Source: Pigmentiphaga sp. H8
GTDB taxonomy: Bacteria > Pseudomonadota > Gammaproteobacteria > Burkholderiales > Burkholderiaceae_B
Direction: 5' to 3'
Length of the DNA: 64,000 nt
Assembly: GCF_003854895.1 (NCBI RefSeq)
Contig: NZ_CP033966.1
Coordinates: 5,270,001 to 5,334,000 of the forward strand
Within the stretch, counting starts at the first letter, position 1. Each line of letters opens with the position of its first letter. The translations under genes and the position numbers were made by a program. The notes beneath the pieces are model-generated. The model saw nothing but the letters and a program-made list of their open reading frames with translations. It had not been told where the DNA came from and did no database searches. Shown here in pieces: positions 8,959 to 17,830 of this stretch.

Positions 8959-8992
8959 AAAAAACCCCGAGGTCCGGCCGGACGACTCGGGG
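8959..8992 (-). terminator. Intrinsic terminator of gltBD
   Basis: On the minus strand, a stem CCCCGAG/CTCGGGG (8965-8971 with 8986-8992) enclosing a perfect GTCCGGCCGGAC palindrome is followed by six T residues. It lies about 35 bp after the gltD stop and is a textbook rho-independent terminator. Confidence 0.85.
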
Positions 8993-9026
8993 CATGGTGG
9001 CACGATGCTTTTAAGCGATCATTAAT

Positions 9027-10496
9027 TCAGCGAGGCAGCTCGGTCGCCCCCATCAGGAAGGTATCGACCGAGGCCGCGCACTGGCGGCCTTCGCGGATGG
9101 CCCAGACCACCAGCGACTGGCCGCGCCGCATGTCGCCGGCCGCGAAGACCTTGTCGACGTTGGTGCGGTAGTCGTCGGTGTTGGCCCGCGCGTTGCCCCG
9201 GGCGTCGCGCTCGACGCCGAAGGCTTCCAGCACCTGCTGCACCGGCGACACGAAGCCCATGGCGAACAGCACCAGGTCGGCGGGCAGCTCGAATTCGGAG
9301 CCCTCGACCTCGGCCATCTTCATCTGGCCGTTGTCGCCGCGTACCCATTCGACGCGGCAGGCCACGAGCGACGTCACCTTGCCGCCCTTGCCCTTGAAGG
9401 TCTTGGTCGACACCGCCCAGTCGCGGTCCACGCCTTCCTCGTGGGACGAGGAGGTCCGCAGCTTCAGCGGCCAGTACGGCCAGGTCAGGTCCTTGTTCTC
9501 GGCAACCGGCGGCTGGGGCATGACCTCGAACTGCGTGACGGAGGCCGCGCCGTGGCGATTGCTGGTGCCCACGCAGTCCGAACCGGTGTCGCCGCCGCCG
9601 ATCACGATGACGTGCTTGCCCGTGGCCATGATCTGGTCCTTGAGCTTGTCGCCCGCCACCACCTTGTTCTGCTGGCGCAGGAAGTCCATGGCGAAATGCA
9701 CGCCCTGGAGCTCGCGGCCCGGCACGGGCAGGTCGCGCGGGGTTTCCGAGCCGCCCGACACGACGATGGCGTCGAACTCGGCCTGCAGCTCCTGCGGGGT
9801 CTTCACCGAGGCGGAAATGCCCAGGGCCTTGGCGTCCTCGGCCCGGCCGACGAAGGTCGAGGGACGGAACACGACCCCTTCCTGCTCCATCTGCGCCATG
9901 CGGCGGTCGATCTGCCACTTCTCCAGCTTGAAGTCGGGGATGCCGTAGCGCAGCAGCCCGCCGATGCGGTCGCTCTTCTCGAACACCGTCACTTCATGCC
10001 CGGCGCGCGCCAGTTGCTGGGCGCAGGCCAGCCCGGCGGGGCCGGAGCCGACCACCGCCACCTTCTTGCCCGTCCTGGCCTTGGGCGACACGGGAACGAC
10101 CCAGCCGTGCTCCCAACCATGGTCGATGATGGCGTGCTCGATCGACTTGATGCCGACGGCGTCGCTGTTGATGTTGAGCGTACACGCCGCTTCGCAGGGC
10201 GCCGGGCAGATGCGCCCAGTGAACTCGGGGAAATTGTTGGTGGAATGCAGCACCGCCAGGGCCTGCTTCCAGTTCTGGCGATACACCAGGTCATTCCAGT
10301 CGGGAATGATGTTGTTGACCGGACAGCCGTTCGTGCAGAACGGGATGCCGCAGTCCATGCACCGGGCGCCCTGCTGCTTGGCCTGCTCGGTGTTCAGATG
10401 AAGGACGAATTCCTTCCAGTGCTTGACGCGCTGCTCGGGCGCTTGCGCCGCTTCCTGCAGACGCTGGTATTCCAGAAATCCGGTGACCTTACCCAT
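9027..10496 (-). CDS. gltD: Glutamate synthase (NADPH) small subunit
   Basis: GltD passes electrons from NADPH through FAD and iron-sulphur clusters to GltB for glutamate synthesis from glutamine and 2-oxoglutarate. The 489-residue product has Cys46, Cys49, Cys54 and Cys58 (CMDCGIPFCTNGCPV) and a second set Cys97, Cys101, Cys105 (CPAPCEAAC) for the clusters. The FAD-binding GSGPAG is at residues 150-155 and the NADPH-binding GGGDTG at about 300-305. It lies 96 bp downstream of gltB and ends before a strong terminator, so gltBD is a two-gene operon. Confidence 0.97.
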   Translation of the reverse strand: MGKVTGFLEYQRLQEAAQAPEQRVKHWKEFVLHLNTEQAKQQGARCMDCGIPFCTNGCPVNNIIPDWNDLVYRQNWKQALAVLHSTNNFPEFTGRICPAPCEAACTLNINSDAVGIKSIEHAIIDHGWEHGWVVPVSPKARTGKKVAVVGSGPAGLACAQQLARAGHEVTVFEKSDRIGGLLRYGIPDFKLEKWQIDRRMAQMEQEGVVFRPSTFVGRAEDAKALGISASVKTPQELQAEFDAIVVSGGSETPRDLPVPGRELQGVHFAMDFLRQQNKVVAGDKLKDQIMATGKHVIVIGGGDTGSDCVGTSNRHGAASVTQFEVMPQPPVAENKDLTWPYWPLKLRTSSSHEEGVDRDWAVSTKTFKGKGGKVTSLVACRVEWVRGDNGQMKMAEVEGSEFELPADLVLFAMGFVSPVQQVLEAFGVERDARGNARANTDDYRTNVDKVFAAGDMRRGQSLVVWAIREGRQCAASVDTFLMGATELPR

Positions 10497-10592
10497 GGCT
10501 CTTTCCTGACTATCCTGTTTGGAGCCGGCGCGTACGCCGCGCCGGCTCCGATTTCGTTACGGTTCGCGCCGCCTCCCGGCGGCAAGGCGTGC

Positions 10593-13500
10593 CTAGGCGG
10601 CCAGCTTCTGCGGATTCCGGGCATCCCACATTTCGCCCAGCGCGCGCCGGTATTCCGTCGGCATGACCTTGACGAACCGGGTGCGGGCGGTTTCCCAGGC
10701 ATCCATGATGTCGCGGGCGCGGAAGCTGCCGGTGTAGCGGAAATGGTTCTCGACCAGGCGGCGCAGGATGGCCTCGTCGGTATCCCGTTCGCCGCCTCGC
10801 ACCATGCTGTGCCACAGGCGCTGCGAACCTTCCTTCTCCTGGACCGCCGCGGGCACGACCTCTTCCAGCTCGACCATGGCCAGGTTGGCGCGCAGGCGGA
10901 AGGAGCCGTCCGGGTCGTAGACGTAGGCCACGCCGCCCGACATGCCGGCGGCGAAGTTGCGGCCGGTCTCGCCCAGCACCACCACGGTACCGCCGGTCAT
11001 GTATTCGCAGCCGTGGTCGCCCACGCCTTCCACCACCGCCGCGGCGCCCGAGTTGCGCACCGCGAAGCGTTCGCCCGCCACGCCGTTGAAATAGGCCTCG
11101 CCCGACAGCGAGCCGTACAGCACGGTGTTGCCGACGATGATGTGCTCGGGGCCATGGCCGCGGAAATCATTGGGCGAGCGCACGATGATGCGGCCGCCCG
11201 ACAGGCCCTTGCCGACGTAGTCGTTGCCGTCGCCCACCAGGTCCAGCGTCACGCCGTGGGCCAGGAAGGCGCCGAAGCTCTGGCCCGCCGTGCCGTTGCA
11301 CTGGATGTGGATGGTGTCGTCGGGCAGGCCCTCGTAGCCGTACTTGCGCGCCACCATGCCGGACAGCATGGCGCCGATGGTGCGGTTCACGTTGCGCACC
11401 GTCGTGATGAACGAGACTTTCTCGCCGCGCTCGATGGCGGGGCGCGCGCGCTCGATCAACTGGTGGTCCAGCGCCTTGGCCAGCCCATGGTCCTGCTCGT
11501 CCACGTGCAGGCGGGCCACCTCGGCCGCCACGCGAGGCTGATGGAACACACGGCTGAAGTCCAGGCCGCGCGCCTTCCAGTGCTCGATGCCGGCGCGCAT
11601 GTCGAGCAGGTCGGAACGGCCGATCAGCTCGTCGAACCTGCGGATGCCCAGCTGGGCCATGAGTTCGCGCACTTCCTCGGCGATGAAGAAGAAGAAGTTG
11701 ACGACGTGCTCGGGCTTGCCCTGGAACTTGGCGCGCAGGACCGGATCCTGCGTAGCCACGCCCACCGGGCAGGTATTCAGGTGGCACTTGCGCATCATGA
11801 TGCAGCCTTCGACCACCAGCGGCGCGGTGGCGAAGCCGAACTCGTCGGCGCCCAGCAGCGCGCCGATCACGACGTCGCGGCCGGTCTTCATCTGGCCGTC
11901 GGCCTGCACGCGGATGCGGCCGCGCAGGTGGTTCAGCACCAGGGTCTGCTGCGTCTCGGCCAGGCCCAGCTCCCAGGGCGTGCCGGCATGCTTGATCGAC
12001 GACACGGGCGAAGCGCCGGTGCCGCCGTCGTGGCCGGCGATCACCACGTGGTCGGACTTGGCCTTGGCCACGCCCGCGGCCACCGTGCCGACGCCGACCT
12101 CGGACACCAGCTTGACCGAGATCGACGCCTGGGGATTGGCGTTCTTCAGGTCATGGATGAGCTGGGCCAGGTCCTCGATGGAATAGATGTCGTGGTGCGG
12201 CGGGGGCGAGATCAGGCCCACACCGGGCACCGAGAAGCGCAGCTTGGCGATGTATTCGGACACCTTGTGGCCGGGCAGCTGGCCGCCTTCGCCGGGCTTG
12301 GCGCCCTGCGCCATCTTGATCTGGATCTGGTCGGCGCTGGCCAGGTATTCGGCCGACACGCCGAAGCGTCCCGAGGCCACCTGCTTGATGCGCGAACGCA
12401 GCGAATCGCCCGCCTTCAGCGGCACGTCGGCCACCACGCGATCGGCGCCCAGCACCGAAGCCAGGGTGTCGCCGTCCTTGATGCCGGCCTTGCCGTGCTG
12501 CAGTTCGGTGCGATAGCGCAGCTCGTCCTCGCCGCCCTCGCCGGTGTTGGACTTGCCGCCGATGCGGTTCATGGCGATCGCCAGCACCGAATGGGCCTCG
12601 GTCGAGATCGACCCGAGCGACATCGCGCCGGTGGCGAAGCGCTTGACGATGTCCTTGGCCGGTTCGACCTCGGCCAGCGCAATGGCGTGGGCCGGATCGA
12701 ACTTGAACTCGAACAGGCCGCGCAGCGTCATGTGGCGCTTGCTCTGGTCGTTGATGATCTGCGCGTATTCCTTGTAGGTGCGGTAGTTGTCCGCACGGGT
12801 GGAATGCTGCAGCTTGGCGATGGCGTCGGGCGTCCACATGTGCTCTTCGCCGCGGATCCGGAAGGCGTACTCGCCGCCCTCGTCCAGCGCGCCTTCCAGC
12901 AGCGGATCGTTGCCGAAGGCCGCCTTGTGCATGCGCAGGGATTCCTCGGCCACCTCGAAGATGCCGATGCCCTCGATGTTGCTGGCGGTACCCGGGAAAT
13001 ACTGCTCGACCAGCGGGCGGTTCAGGCCCACGGCCTCGAAGATCTGGGCGCCGGTGTACGACATATAGGTCGAGATGCCCATCTTGGACATGACCTTCTG
13101 CAGGCCCTTGCCGATGGCCTTGACGTAGTTGTAGATGGCCTTGTCCACCGGCACCTTGGCGTCGTGCTCATGCTCGTGCGCCAGCGCTTCCATCGCCAGG
13201 TAGGGGTGCACGGCCTCGGCGCCGTAGCCGCCCAGCAGCGCGAAGTGGTGCACCTCGCGGGCCGAGCCGGTTTCCACCACCAGGCCGGTGCTGGTGCGCA
13301 GGCCGGCGCGGATCAGGTGCTGGTGCACGGCCGAGGTGGCCAGCAGCGCGGGTATGGCCACGCGGCCGCTGTCGACCAGGCGGTCGGACACGATCAGGAT
13401 GTTGTAGCCGCTCTTGACTGCGTCCACGGCCTGGGCGCACAGCGCCGCCACGCGGGCCTGGATGCCTTCCTTGCCCCAGGCGGCCGGATAGGTGATGTCC

Positions 13501-15377
13501 AGCTCGAAGCTCTTGAACTTGCCGTTGGTGACCCGCTCGATGTGGCGGATCTGCGCCATGTCGGCGAAGTCCAGCACCGGCTGCGCCACTTCCAGGCGCA
13601 GCGGCGGGTTCACGTTGTTGATGTCGAGCACGTTGGGCTTGGGCCCGATGAACGACACCAGCGACATCACCAGGTTTTCGCGGATGGGGTCGATGGGCGG
13701 GTTGGTGACCTGCGCGAACAGTTGGCGGAAGTAGTTGTAGAGGCTCTTGTTCTTGCCGGACAGCACGGCCAGCGGCGCGTCGTTGCCCATGGAGCCCGTG
13801 CTTTCCTCGCCCAGCGCGGCCATGGGGCGCAGGATGAACTTGTAGTCTTCCTGCGTCCAGCCGAAAGCCTGCTGCCGGTCGAGCATGGGCACCGCCGACC
13901 GGCCTTCCTCGATCTCTTCACGGACGGGCTCGGGCAGCGTGTCGAGCTTGATGCGGATGCGCTCGATCCACTGGCGATAGGGCTTGCTGTTGGCGAGCTG
14001 GTCCTTCAGTTCCTTGTCGTCGATGATGCGACCCAGTTCCAGGTCGATCAGGAACATCTTGCCCGGCTGCAGGCGCCACTTCTTGACGATCTTGCTTTGC
14101 GGGACCGGCAGCACGCCGGATTCCGATGCCATGATGACCAGGTCGTCGTCGGTGACGATGTAGCGCGCCGGGCGCAGGCCGTTGCGATCCAGCGTCGCAC
14201 CGATCTGGCGGCCGTCGGTGAAGGCGATGGCGGCCGGGCCGTCCCAGGGCTCCATCATCGCAGCGTGGTATTCATAGAAGGCGCGGCGCGCCTCGTCCAT
14301 CTCGGCATGCTGTTCCCAGGCCTCGGGGATCATCATCATCATCGCGTGCGAGATGGAATAGCCGGACATGACCAGCAGTTCGAGGCAATTGTCGAACGTG
14401 GCGGTATCGGACTGGCCTTCGTAGACGATGGGATAGAGCTTCTTCAGGTCGTCGCCCAGCACCGGCGATTGCATCACGCCTTCGCGCGCGCGCAGCCAGT
14501 TGAAGTTGCCCTTGACCGTGTTGATCTCGCCGTTGTGGGCGATCAGGCGGTAGGGGTGGGCCAGCGGCCAGGCCGGGAAGGTGTTGGTCGAGAAACGCTG
14601 GTGCACCAGGGCCAGCGCCGTGACGGCGCGCGAGTCGGCCAGGTCGCGATAGTAGCGGCCCACCTGGTCGGCCAGCAGCAGGCCTTTGTAGACCACGGTC
14701 CGGCTGGAGATGGACGGCACGAAATATTCCTTGCCGTGCTTCAGATGCATCTTCTGGATGGCGTGCGAGGCCATCTTGCGGATCACGTACAGCTTGCGCT
14801 CGAGCGCATCGGGCACCATGACGTCGCCGCCGCGGCCGATGAAGAGCTGCCGGATCACCGGCTCCATGACCTTCACGTTGGGCGACATCGGCATGTCCTT
14901 GTCGATGGGCACGTCGCGCCAACCCAGTACCACCTGGCCCTCGGCGCGCACGGCACGCTCGAGTTCGGCCTCACAGGCCAGGCGCGACCCCATTTCCTGG
15001 GGCAGGAACACCATTGCCACCCCGTACTCGCCGGGAGCGGGCAGGGCCACGCCCTGGCCGGCCATTTCCTCGCGATACAGCGCGTCCGGGATCTGGATCA
15101 GGATGCCCGCGCCATCGCCCATGAGCGCATCGGCCCCCACCGCGCCGCGGTGGTCGATATTCTCGAGAATCTTCAGGCCCTGCTGGATGATGGAATGGCT
15201 TTTCTGGCCCTTGATGTGGGCCACGAAGCCCACGCCACAGGCGTCGTGTTCGTTGGACGGGTCGTACAGGCCCTGGGCGTCCGGCTGGCGCGGCGCGGGC
15301 AGGCCGATGCGGGAGGCGTCGATGACGGCCGTCCGGGACGACGGGGCCGAGAGGTGGTCCTGGCTGGATAGGGGCAT
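10593..15377 (-). CDS. gltB: Glutamate synthase (NADPH) large subunit
   Basis: GltB hydrolyses glutamine at an N-terminal Ntn-amidotransferase site, channels ammonia to the FMN site and makes glutamate. The 1594-residue length is slightly above the usual 1480-1580. The nucleophile is Cys47 in NEHDACGVGF, so about 46 residues are a propeptide that must be removed. The 3Fe-4S ligand region CIMMRKCHLNTCPVG is present in the synthase domain, and the GXGXG beta-helix domain forms the C terminus. Very long open frames on the opposite strand across this gene are shadows caused by GC bias. Confidence 0.97.
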   Translation of the reverse strand: MPLSSQDHLSAPSSRTAVIDASRIGLPAPRQPDAQGLYDPSNEHDACGVGFVAHIKGQKSHSIIQQGLKILENIDHRGAVGADALMGDGAGILIQIPDALYREEMAGQGVALPAPGEYGVAMVFLPQEMGSRLACEAELERAVRAEGQVVLGWRDVPIDKDMPMSPNVKVMEPVIRQLFIGRGGDVMVPDALERKLYVIRKMASHAIQKMHLKHGKEYFVPSISSRTVVYKGLLLADQVGRYYRDLADSRAVTALALVHQRFSTNTFPAWPLAHPYRLIAHNGEINTVKGNFNWLRAREGVMQSPVLGDDLKKLYPIVYEGQSDTATFDNCLELLVMSGYSISHAMMMMIPEAWEQHAEMDEARRAFYEYHAAMMEPWDGPAAIAFTDGRQIGATLDRNGLRPARYIVTDDDLVIMASESGVLPVPQSKIVKKWRLQPGKMFLIDLELGRIIDDKELKDQLANSKPYRQWIERIRIKLDTLPEPVREEIEEGRSAVPMLDRQQAFGWTQEDYKFILRPMAALGEESTGSMGNDAPLAVLSGKNKSLYNYFRQLFAQVTNPPIDPIRENLVMSLVSFIGPKPNVLDINNVNPPLRLEVAQPVLDFADMAQIRHIERVTNGKFKSFELDITYPAAWGKEGIQARVAALCAQAVDAVKSGYNILIVSDRLVDSGRVAIPALLATSAVHQHLIRAGLRTSTGLVVETGSAREVHHFALLGGYGAEAVHPYLAMEALAHEHEHDAKVPVDKAIYNYVKAIGKGLQKVMSKMGISTYMSYTGAQIFEAVGLNRPLVEQYFPGTASNIEGIGIFEVAEESLRMHKAAFGNDPLLEGALDEGGEYAFRIRGEEHMWTPDAIAKLQHSTRADNYRTYKEYAQIINDQSKRHMTLRGLFEFKFDPAHAIALAEVEPAKDIVKRFATGAMSLGSISTEAHSVLAIAMNRIGGKSNTGEGGEDELRYRTELQHGKAGIKDGDTLASVLGADRVVADVPLKAGDSLRSRIKQVASGRFGVSAEYLASADQIQIKMAQGAKPGEGGQLPGHKVSEYIAKLRFSVPGVGLISPPPHHDIYSIEDLAQLIHDLKNANPQASISVKLVSEVGVGTVAAGVAKAKSDHVVIAGHDGGTGASPVSSIKHAGTPWELGLAETQQTLVLNHLRGRIRVQADGQMKTGRDVVIGALLGADEFGFATAPLVVEGCIMMRKCHLNTCPVGVATQDPVLRAKFQGKPEHVVNFFFFIAEEVRELMAQLGIRRFDELIGRSDLLDMRAGIEHWKARGLDFSRVFHQPRVAAEVARLHVDEQDHGLAKALDHQLIERARPAIERGEKVSFITTVRNVNRTIGAMLSGMVARKYGYEGLPDDTIHIQCNGTAGQSFGAFLAHGVTLDLVGDGNDYVGKGLSGGRIIVRSPNDFRGHGPEHIIVGNTVLYGSLSGEAYFNGVAGERFAVRNSGAAAVVEGVGDHGCEYMTGGTVVVLGETGRNFAAGMSGGVAYVYDPDGSFRLRANLAMVELEEVVPAAVQEKEGSQRLWHSMVRGGERDTDEAILRRLVENHFRYTGSFRARDIMDAWETARTRFVKVMPTEYRRALGEMWDARNPQKLAA

Positions 15378-15528
15378 GGTGCGCTCCGCTGGGGGATCCG
15401 TGTGCCGGGCACGAATCCGGGGTACTGGACATCGGGATTCCGAACACGGCGCGCGCAGGCGTGCGGCGCCGAGGGGAATCGACGATACTGCGGCGCACCA
15501 GGGGCTGCAAGAAAAATAAAACGGGGAA

Positions 15529-15580
15529 CGTCCCTAATTATTATCCAGGCTACAAATCGTGGAAATTAAATAAGGGACGC
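15529..15580 (-). repeat. Inverted repeat next to RAYT-like gene, possible terminator
   Basis: The plus strand reads ACGTCCCTAATTATT (from 15529) and, after about 22 bases, AAATAAGGGACGC (to 15580), giving an imperfect stem. On the minus strand the stem follows the stop codon of the RAYT-like gene and is followed by a T-rich stretch, so it could terminate that gene. The same TGCGTCCCT motif occurs right before the gene's start codon (16291-16299), so the gene is bracketed by copies of one short motif. Confidence 0.5.
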
Positions 15581-15584
15581 ACCA

Positions 15585-16286
15585 TTATCGTGCGTTTTCT
15601 TCCTGGACCTTGGGCTGCTTGCGCGGCCTCCCCCGCTTGCTGGCGGTGGCCCGCCGGCTGCTGGTGCCCTCCAGTGACTGCACGAAGGCCGGTCCACCCA
15701 GTGCCCACTGGCCGTACAGCGCCTGCTCGATGCGCTGTGCCACAGACTGGGCCACGCCTTCGGCCATCCTGGCGCGGTAGTTGGCCTGGCGGTCGAACGG
15801 CGTGTTGCCGCATGCCCAGTAATCGGCATGGTCGTGCAGCATGCCGGCCGACGCGGCTCCCATGTGCGCCGGGGCCGAGGACCATCGCCACAGCTCCGCA
15901 TCCCCCGCCAGCCCCTGGCGCAGCGGGACGGTTTCGAGCCAGATCAGGCCGGGCAGCACCCAGGCGCCCGGTTCGACCAGGGTGGACCGGAACCGGCCGG
16001 CGAAGACCCTTCCTATATGCAGCCGGGCGGCCAGGCGGCGCCCCAGGGACTGGATCACGGCCGAGATTCCTCCCGGGCCGGTGGGAGTGGCCAGCAGCAG
16101 CAACTGGTCGAAAGTAAGCGCCCACCCATGCACTGCCACCCCGTGCTGCCTGGCGTCTGCCTCCAGCCAGGCGGCGACCTGGTCCAGCATGGCGCCGCCG
16201 TCTCCGCCGGCCGACAAGGGCACCGTGAAACGGGCCTGGGCAAGATGGGGGAGATCCGGGGCATACAGGCGGGGCAAACGGGCCAT
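15585..16286 (-). CDS. RAYT-family transposase-like protein, catalytic motifs lost
   Basis: A 233-residue protein related to REP-associated tyrosine (Y1/HUH) transposases. The start MARLPRLYAP, the VAVHGWALTFDQLLLLATP strand, SLGRRLAARLH, VFAGRFRSTLV and LWRWSSAPAHMG align by eye with that family. Two catalytic features are absent: the metal-binding HxH of the usual NHVHLL is replaced by FDQLLL (residues 59-64), and the usual YIELNPVRA segment with the Tyr nucleophile is LIWLETVPL (114-122). The C terminus retains KRGRPRK (217-223), an AT-hook-like DNA-binding motif. The reading frame is intact, so it may be a domesticated DNA-binding protein and not a decaying pseudogene. Copies of TGCGTCCCT flank it. 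Confidence 0.75.
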   Translation of the reverse strand: MARLPRLYAPDLPHLAQARFTVPLSAGGDGGAMLDQVAAWLEADARQHGVAVHGWALTFDQLLLLATPTGPGGISAVIQSLGRRLAARLHIGRVFAGRFRSTLVEPGAWVLPGLIWLETVPLRQGLAGDAELWRWSSAPAHMGAASAGMLHDHADYWACGNTPFDRQANYRARMAEGVAQSVAQRIEQALYGQWALGGPAFVQSLEGTSSRRATASKRGRPRKQPKVQEENAR

Positions 16287-16495
16287 TTTTAGGGACGCAT
16301 CAATATCGAAGGTCGGAAAATGCAGGTTTCCGCGAACGATACGCCGATTTCATGGTCTATGCAGTATGAAACCCTGATCGCCTGCCCACCTCTGGCCTTC
16401 TACCGGACGCCCTGGCGCCGACCTGGCCGGATTCGCCCGCCGTGCTGCATCGCACAGCGATCGATTCGCTTTATCGCACCCATCAAAAACACCCA

Positions 16496-16522
16496 TTAGC
16501 ACTCTTTGTTCGAGAGTGCTAA
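16496..16522 (+). promoter_or_regulatory. CIRCE operator (HrcA-binding site) upstream of rpoH
   Basis: Exact CIRCE consensus TTAGCACTC-N9-GAGTGCTAA, with half-sites 16496-16504 and 16514-16522, 27 bp before the rpoH start codon. CIRCE is the operator of the heat-shock repressor HrcA, classically in front of groESL and dnaK. Its position here predicts repression of rpoH by HrcA; the location between probable promoter and ribosome site would also place it in the 5' leader mRNA. Confidence 0.93.
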
Positions 16523-16548
16523 CCTTCAGACATGGAGGTAAGCCGTTT

Positions 16549-17463
16549 ATGAAACGTTCGTCGAATCAGTCCAACGTCCTCGCACCCGCCACGAGCGGTC
16601 CGGGCGCGCTGGCCCTGGCCATCGCCAACCCGGGCGCCCTTGGCACGATCGAAGCCTATATCGGCGCCGTCAACCGCCTGCCGGTGCTGACGGCCGAGCA
16701 GGAACACGAGCTGGCCCAGCGCTACCAGGAAAAGCAGGACCTCAACGCCGCCCGCGAACTGGTGCTGTCGCACCTGCGCCTGGTGGTCGCCATCGCCCGC
16801 CAGTACCTGGGCTATGGGCTGCCGCATGCCGACCTGATCCAGGAAGGCAACGTCGGCCTGATGAAGGCCGTCAAGCGCTTCGACCCCAACCGCGGCGTGC
16901 GGCTGGTGTCCTTCGCCATCCATTGGGTCAAGGCCGAGATCCACGAGTACATCCTGAAGAACTGGCGCCTGGTCAAGGTGGCCACCACCAAAGCCCAGCG
17001 CAAGCTGTTCTTCAACCTGCGCAGCCTGAAGCCGGACTCGCACGCGCTCACGCCGGACCAGGTCGAGGAAATCGCCGCCAGCCTGAACGTGCGTCCGCAG
17101 GACGTGACCGAGATGGAAGTGCGCCTGTACGGACAGGACATGGCCCTGGAAGGCCGTGGCACCGATGACGGCGAAAACGATTTCGCCCCCATCGCGTACC
17201 TCTCGGACGAAGGCCAGCAGGAGCCCAGCGCCATCCTCGAGGAACGCCGCCGCGACGAACTGCACGGCAGCGGACTCCTTCAGGCCCTGGAAAGCCTGGA
17301 CGAACGGTCGCGCCGCATCATCGAAGCGCGCTGGCTGAAGGACGAAGGCGGCGCCACGCTGCAGGAGCTCGCGGACGAGTTCGGCGTGTCCGCCGAGCGC
17401 ATCCGCCAGATCGAGGCGCGCGCCATGACCAAGATGCGCGGCGCGCTGGCCGAGTACGCCTGA
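16549..17463 (+). CDS. rpoH: RNA polymerase heat-shock sigma factor sigma-32
   Basis: RpoH directs RNA polymerase to heat-shock promoters. The 304-residue product has region 2 (DLIQEGNVGLMKAVKRFDP, residues about 95-113), the RpoH box QRKLFFNLR at 150-158, which separates RpoH from other sigma-70 proteins and contacts core polymerase and chaperones, and a C-terminal region 4 helix-turn-helix (LQELADEFGVSAERIRQIE). ATG at 16549 is preferred over an upstream GTG because GGAGGT lies 9 bp before it and the GTG lies inside the CIRCE operator. A strong terminator follows. Control by HrcA is predicted from the CIRCE element. Confidence 0.97.
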   Translation: MKRSSNQSNVLAPATSGPGALALAIANPGALGTIEAYIGAVNRLPVLTAEQEHELAQRYQEKQDLNAARELVLSHLRLVVAIARQYLGYGLPHADLIQEGNVGLMKAVKRFDPNRGVRLVSFAIHWVKAEIHEYILKNWRLVKVATTKAQRKLFFNLRSLKPDSHALTPDQVEEIAASLNVRPQDVTEMEVRLYGQDMALEGRGTDDGENDFAPIAYLSDEGQQEPSAILEERRRDELHGSGLLQALESLDERSRRIIEARWLKDEGGATLQELADEFGVSAERIRQIEARAMTKMRGALAEYA

Positions 17464-17501
17464 CCCGACCGCCACGGCCGCTTCATCGGCATGGGCCCCA
17501 A

Positions 17502-17536
17502 GGGCGGATTCCGGGACCACCGGATCCGCCCTTTTT
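17502..17536 (+). terminator. Intrinsic terminator of rpoH
   Basis: GGGCGGATTCCGG pairs with CCGGATCCGCCC across a short loop (one bulge) and is followed by five T residues. It begins 38 bp after the rpoH stop codon. Confidence 0.85.
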
Positions 17537-17818
17537 GCTTGCCCGCGGCATATGTCACATCAGGTTACAGAATTGGCGGAAATTTACGTGGAAACACGGG
17601 TGGCGGGTGAACTTCCCCGCTGGGGAGAGGACTAACCGTCAGGTGGGACACGCTTTGGGTGCAACGCCCTCGTGTCGGAATGTCGGGCTTCCCCCCGCTC
17701 GACGTTTCTTCCGGTGCAGTCTGCCGGTACCAGCCGATACGTCCGCCTCTGCTTTTCTCCTCCCTCCCCCCCACTTGAGGCGGATATTCACGGGACACTT
17801 CGGTGTCCCGTTTTTTTT
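17537..17818 (+). ncRNA. Candidate small RNA with UUCG terminator
   Basis: A region of about 280 bp without a credible ORF, lying between the rpoH terminator and a second, perfect intrinsic terminator (17791-17818: CGGGACAC, loop TTCG, GTGTCCCG, then eight T). Inside it are several strong hairpins: GACACG...CGTGTC enclosing GGGTGCAACGCCC (about 17647-17676), GTCGGGC...GCTCGAC (about 17682-17703) and CCGCCTC/GAGGCGG (about 17742-17783) around a pyrimidine-rich loop. A terminator with no gene in front of it, after an upstream terminator, implies a separate short transcript. The 5' end and promoter could not be assigned and I do not recognise it as 6S, tmRNA, RNase P RNA or a known riboswitch. 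Confidence 0.45.
17791..17818 (+). terminator. Intrinsic terminator with UUCG tetraloop
   Basis: Eight-base-pair perfect stem CGGGACAC/GTGTCCCG closed by TTCG and followed by eight consecutive T. There is no coding sequence between it and the rpoH terminator 250 bp upstream, so it probably ends an untranslated RNA. Confidence 0.9.
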
Positions 17819-17830
17819 AGGGGGAGCCCA

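Noticed and set aside
8658..9003. Short open frames in the mlaF/gltD gap
   Set aside because: All overlap the gltBD terminator or have no ribosome site and no protein-like composition.
9441..15371. Very long plus-strand open frame antisense to gltB (nearly 2000 codons)
   Set aside because: It has no recognisable domain, is His/Gln/Arg-rich with shadow composition, and lies wholly antisense to gltB, whose own motifs are complete. It is a GC-bias artefact.
15585..16286. Intact mobile element
   Set aside because: The RAYT-like protein lacks both catalytic motifs, and no target duplication or second copy is visible in the window.
17537..17790. Cobalamin or other known riboswitch, 6S RNA, tmRNA or RNase P RNA
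   Set aside because: None of the conserved cores of those RNAs was found and no downstream gene on the same strand would be controlled. It is listed only as an unassigned RNA candidate.
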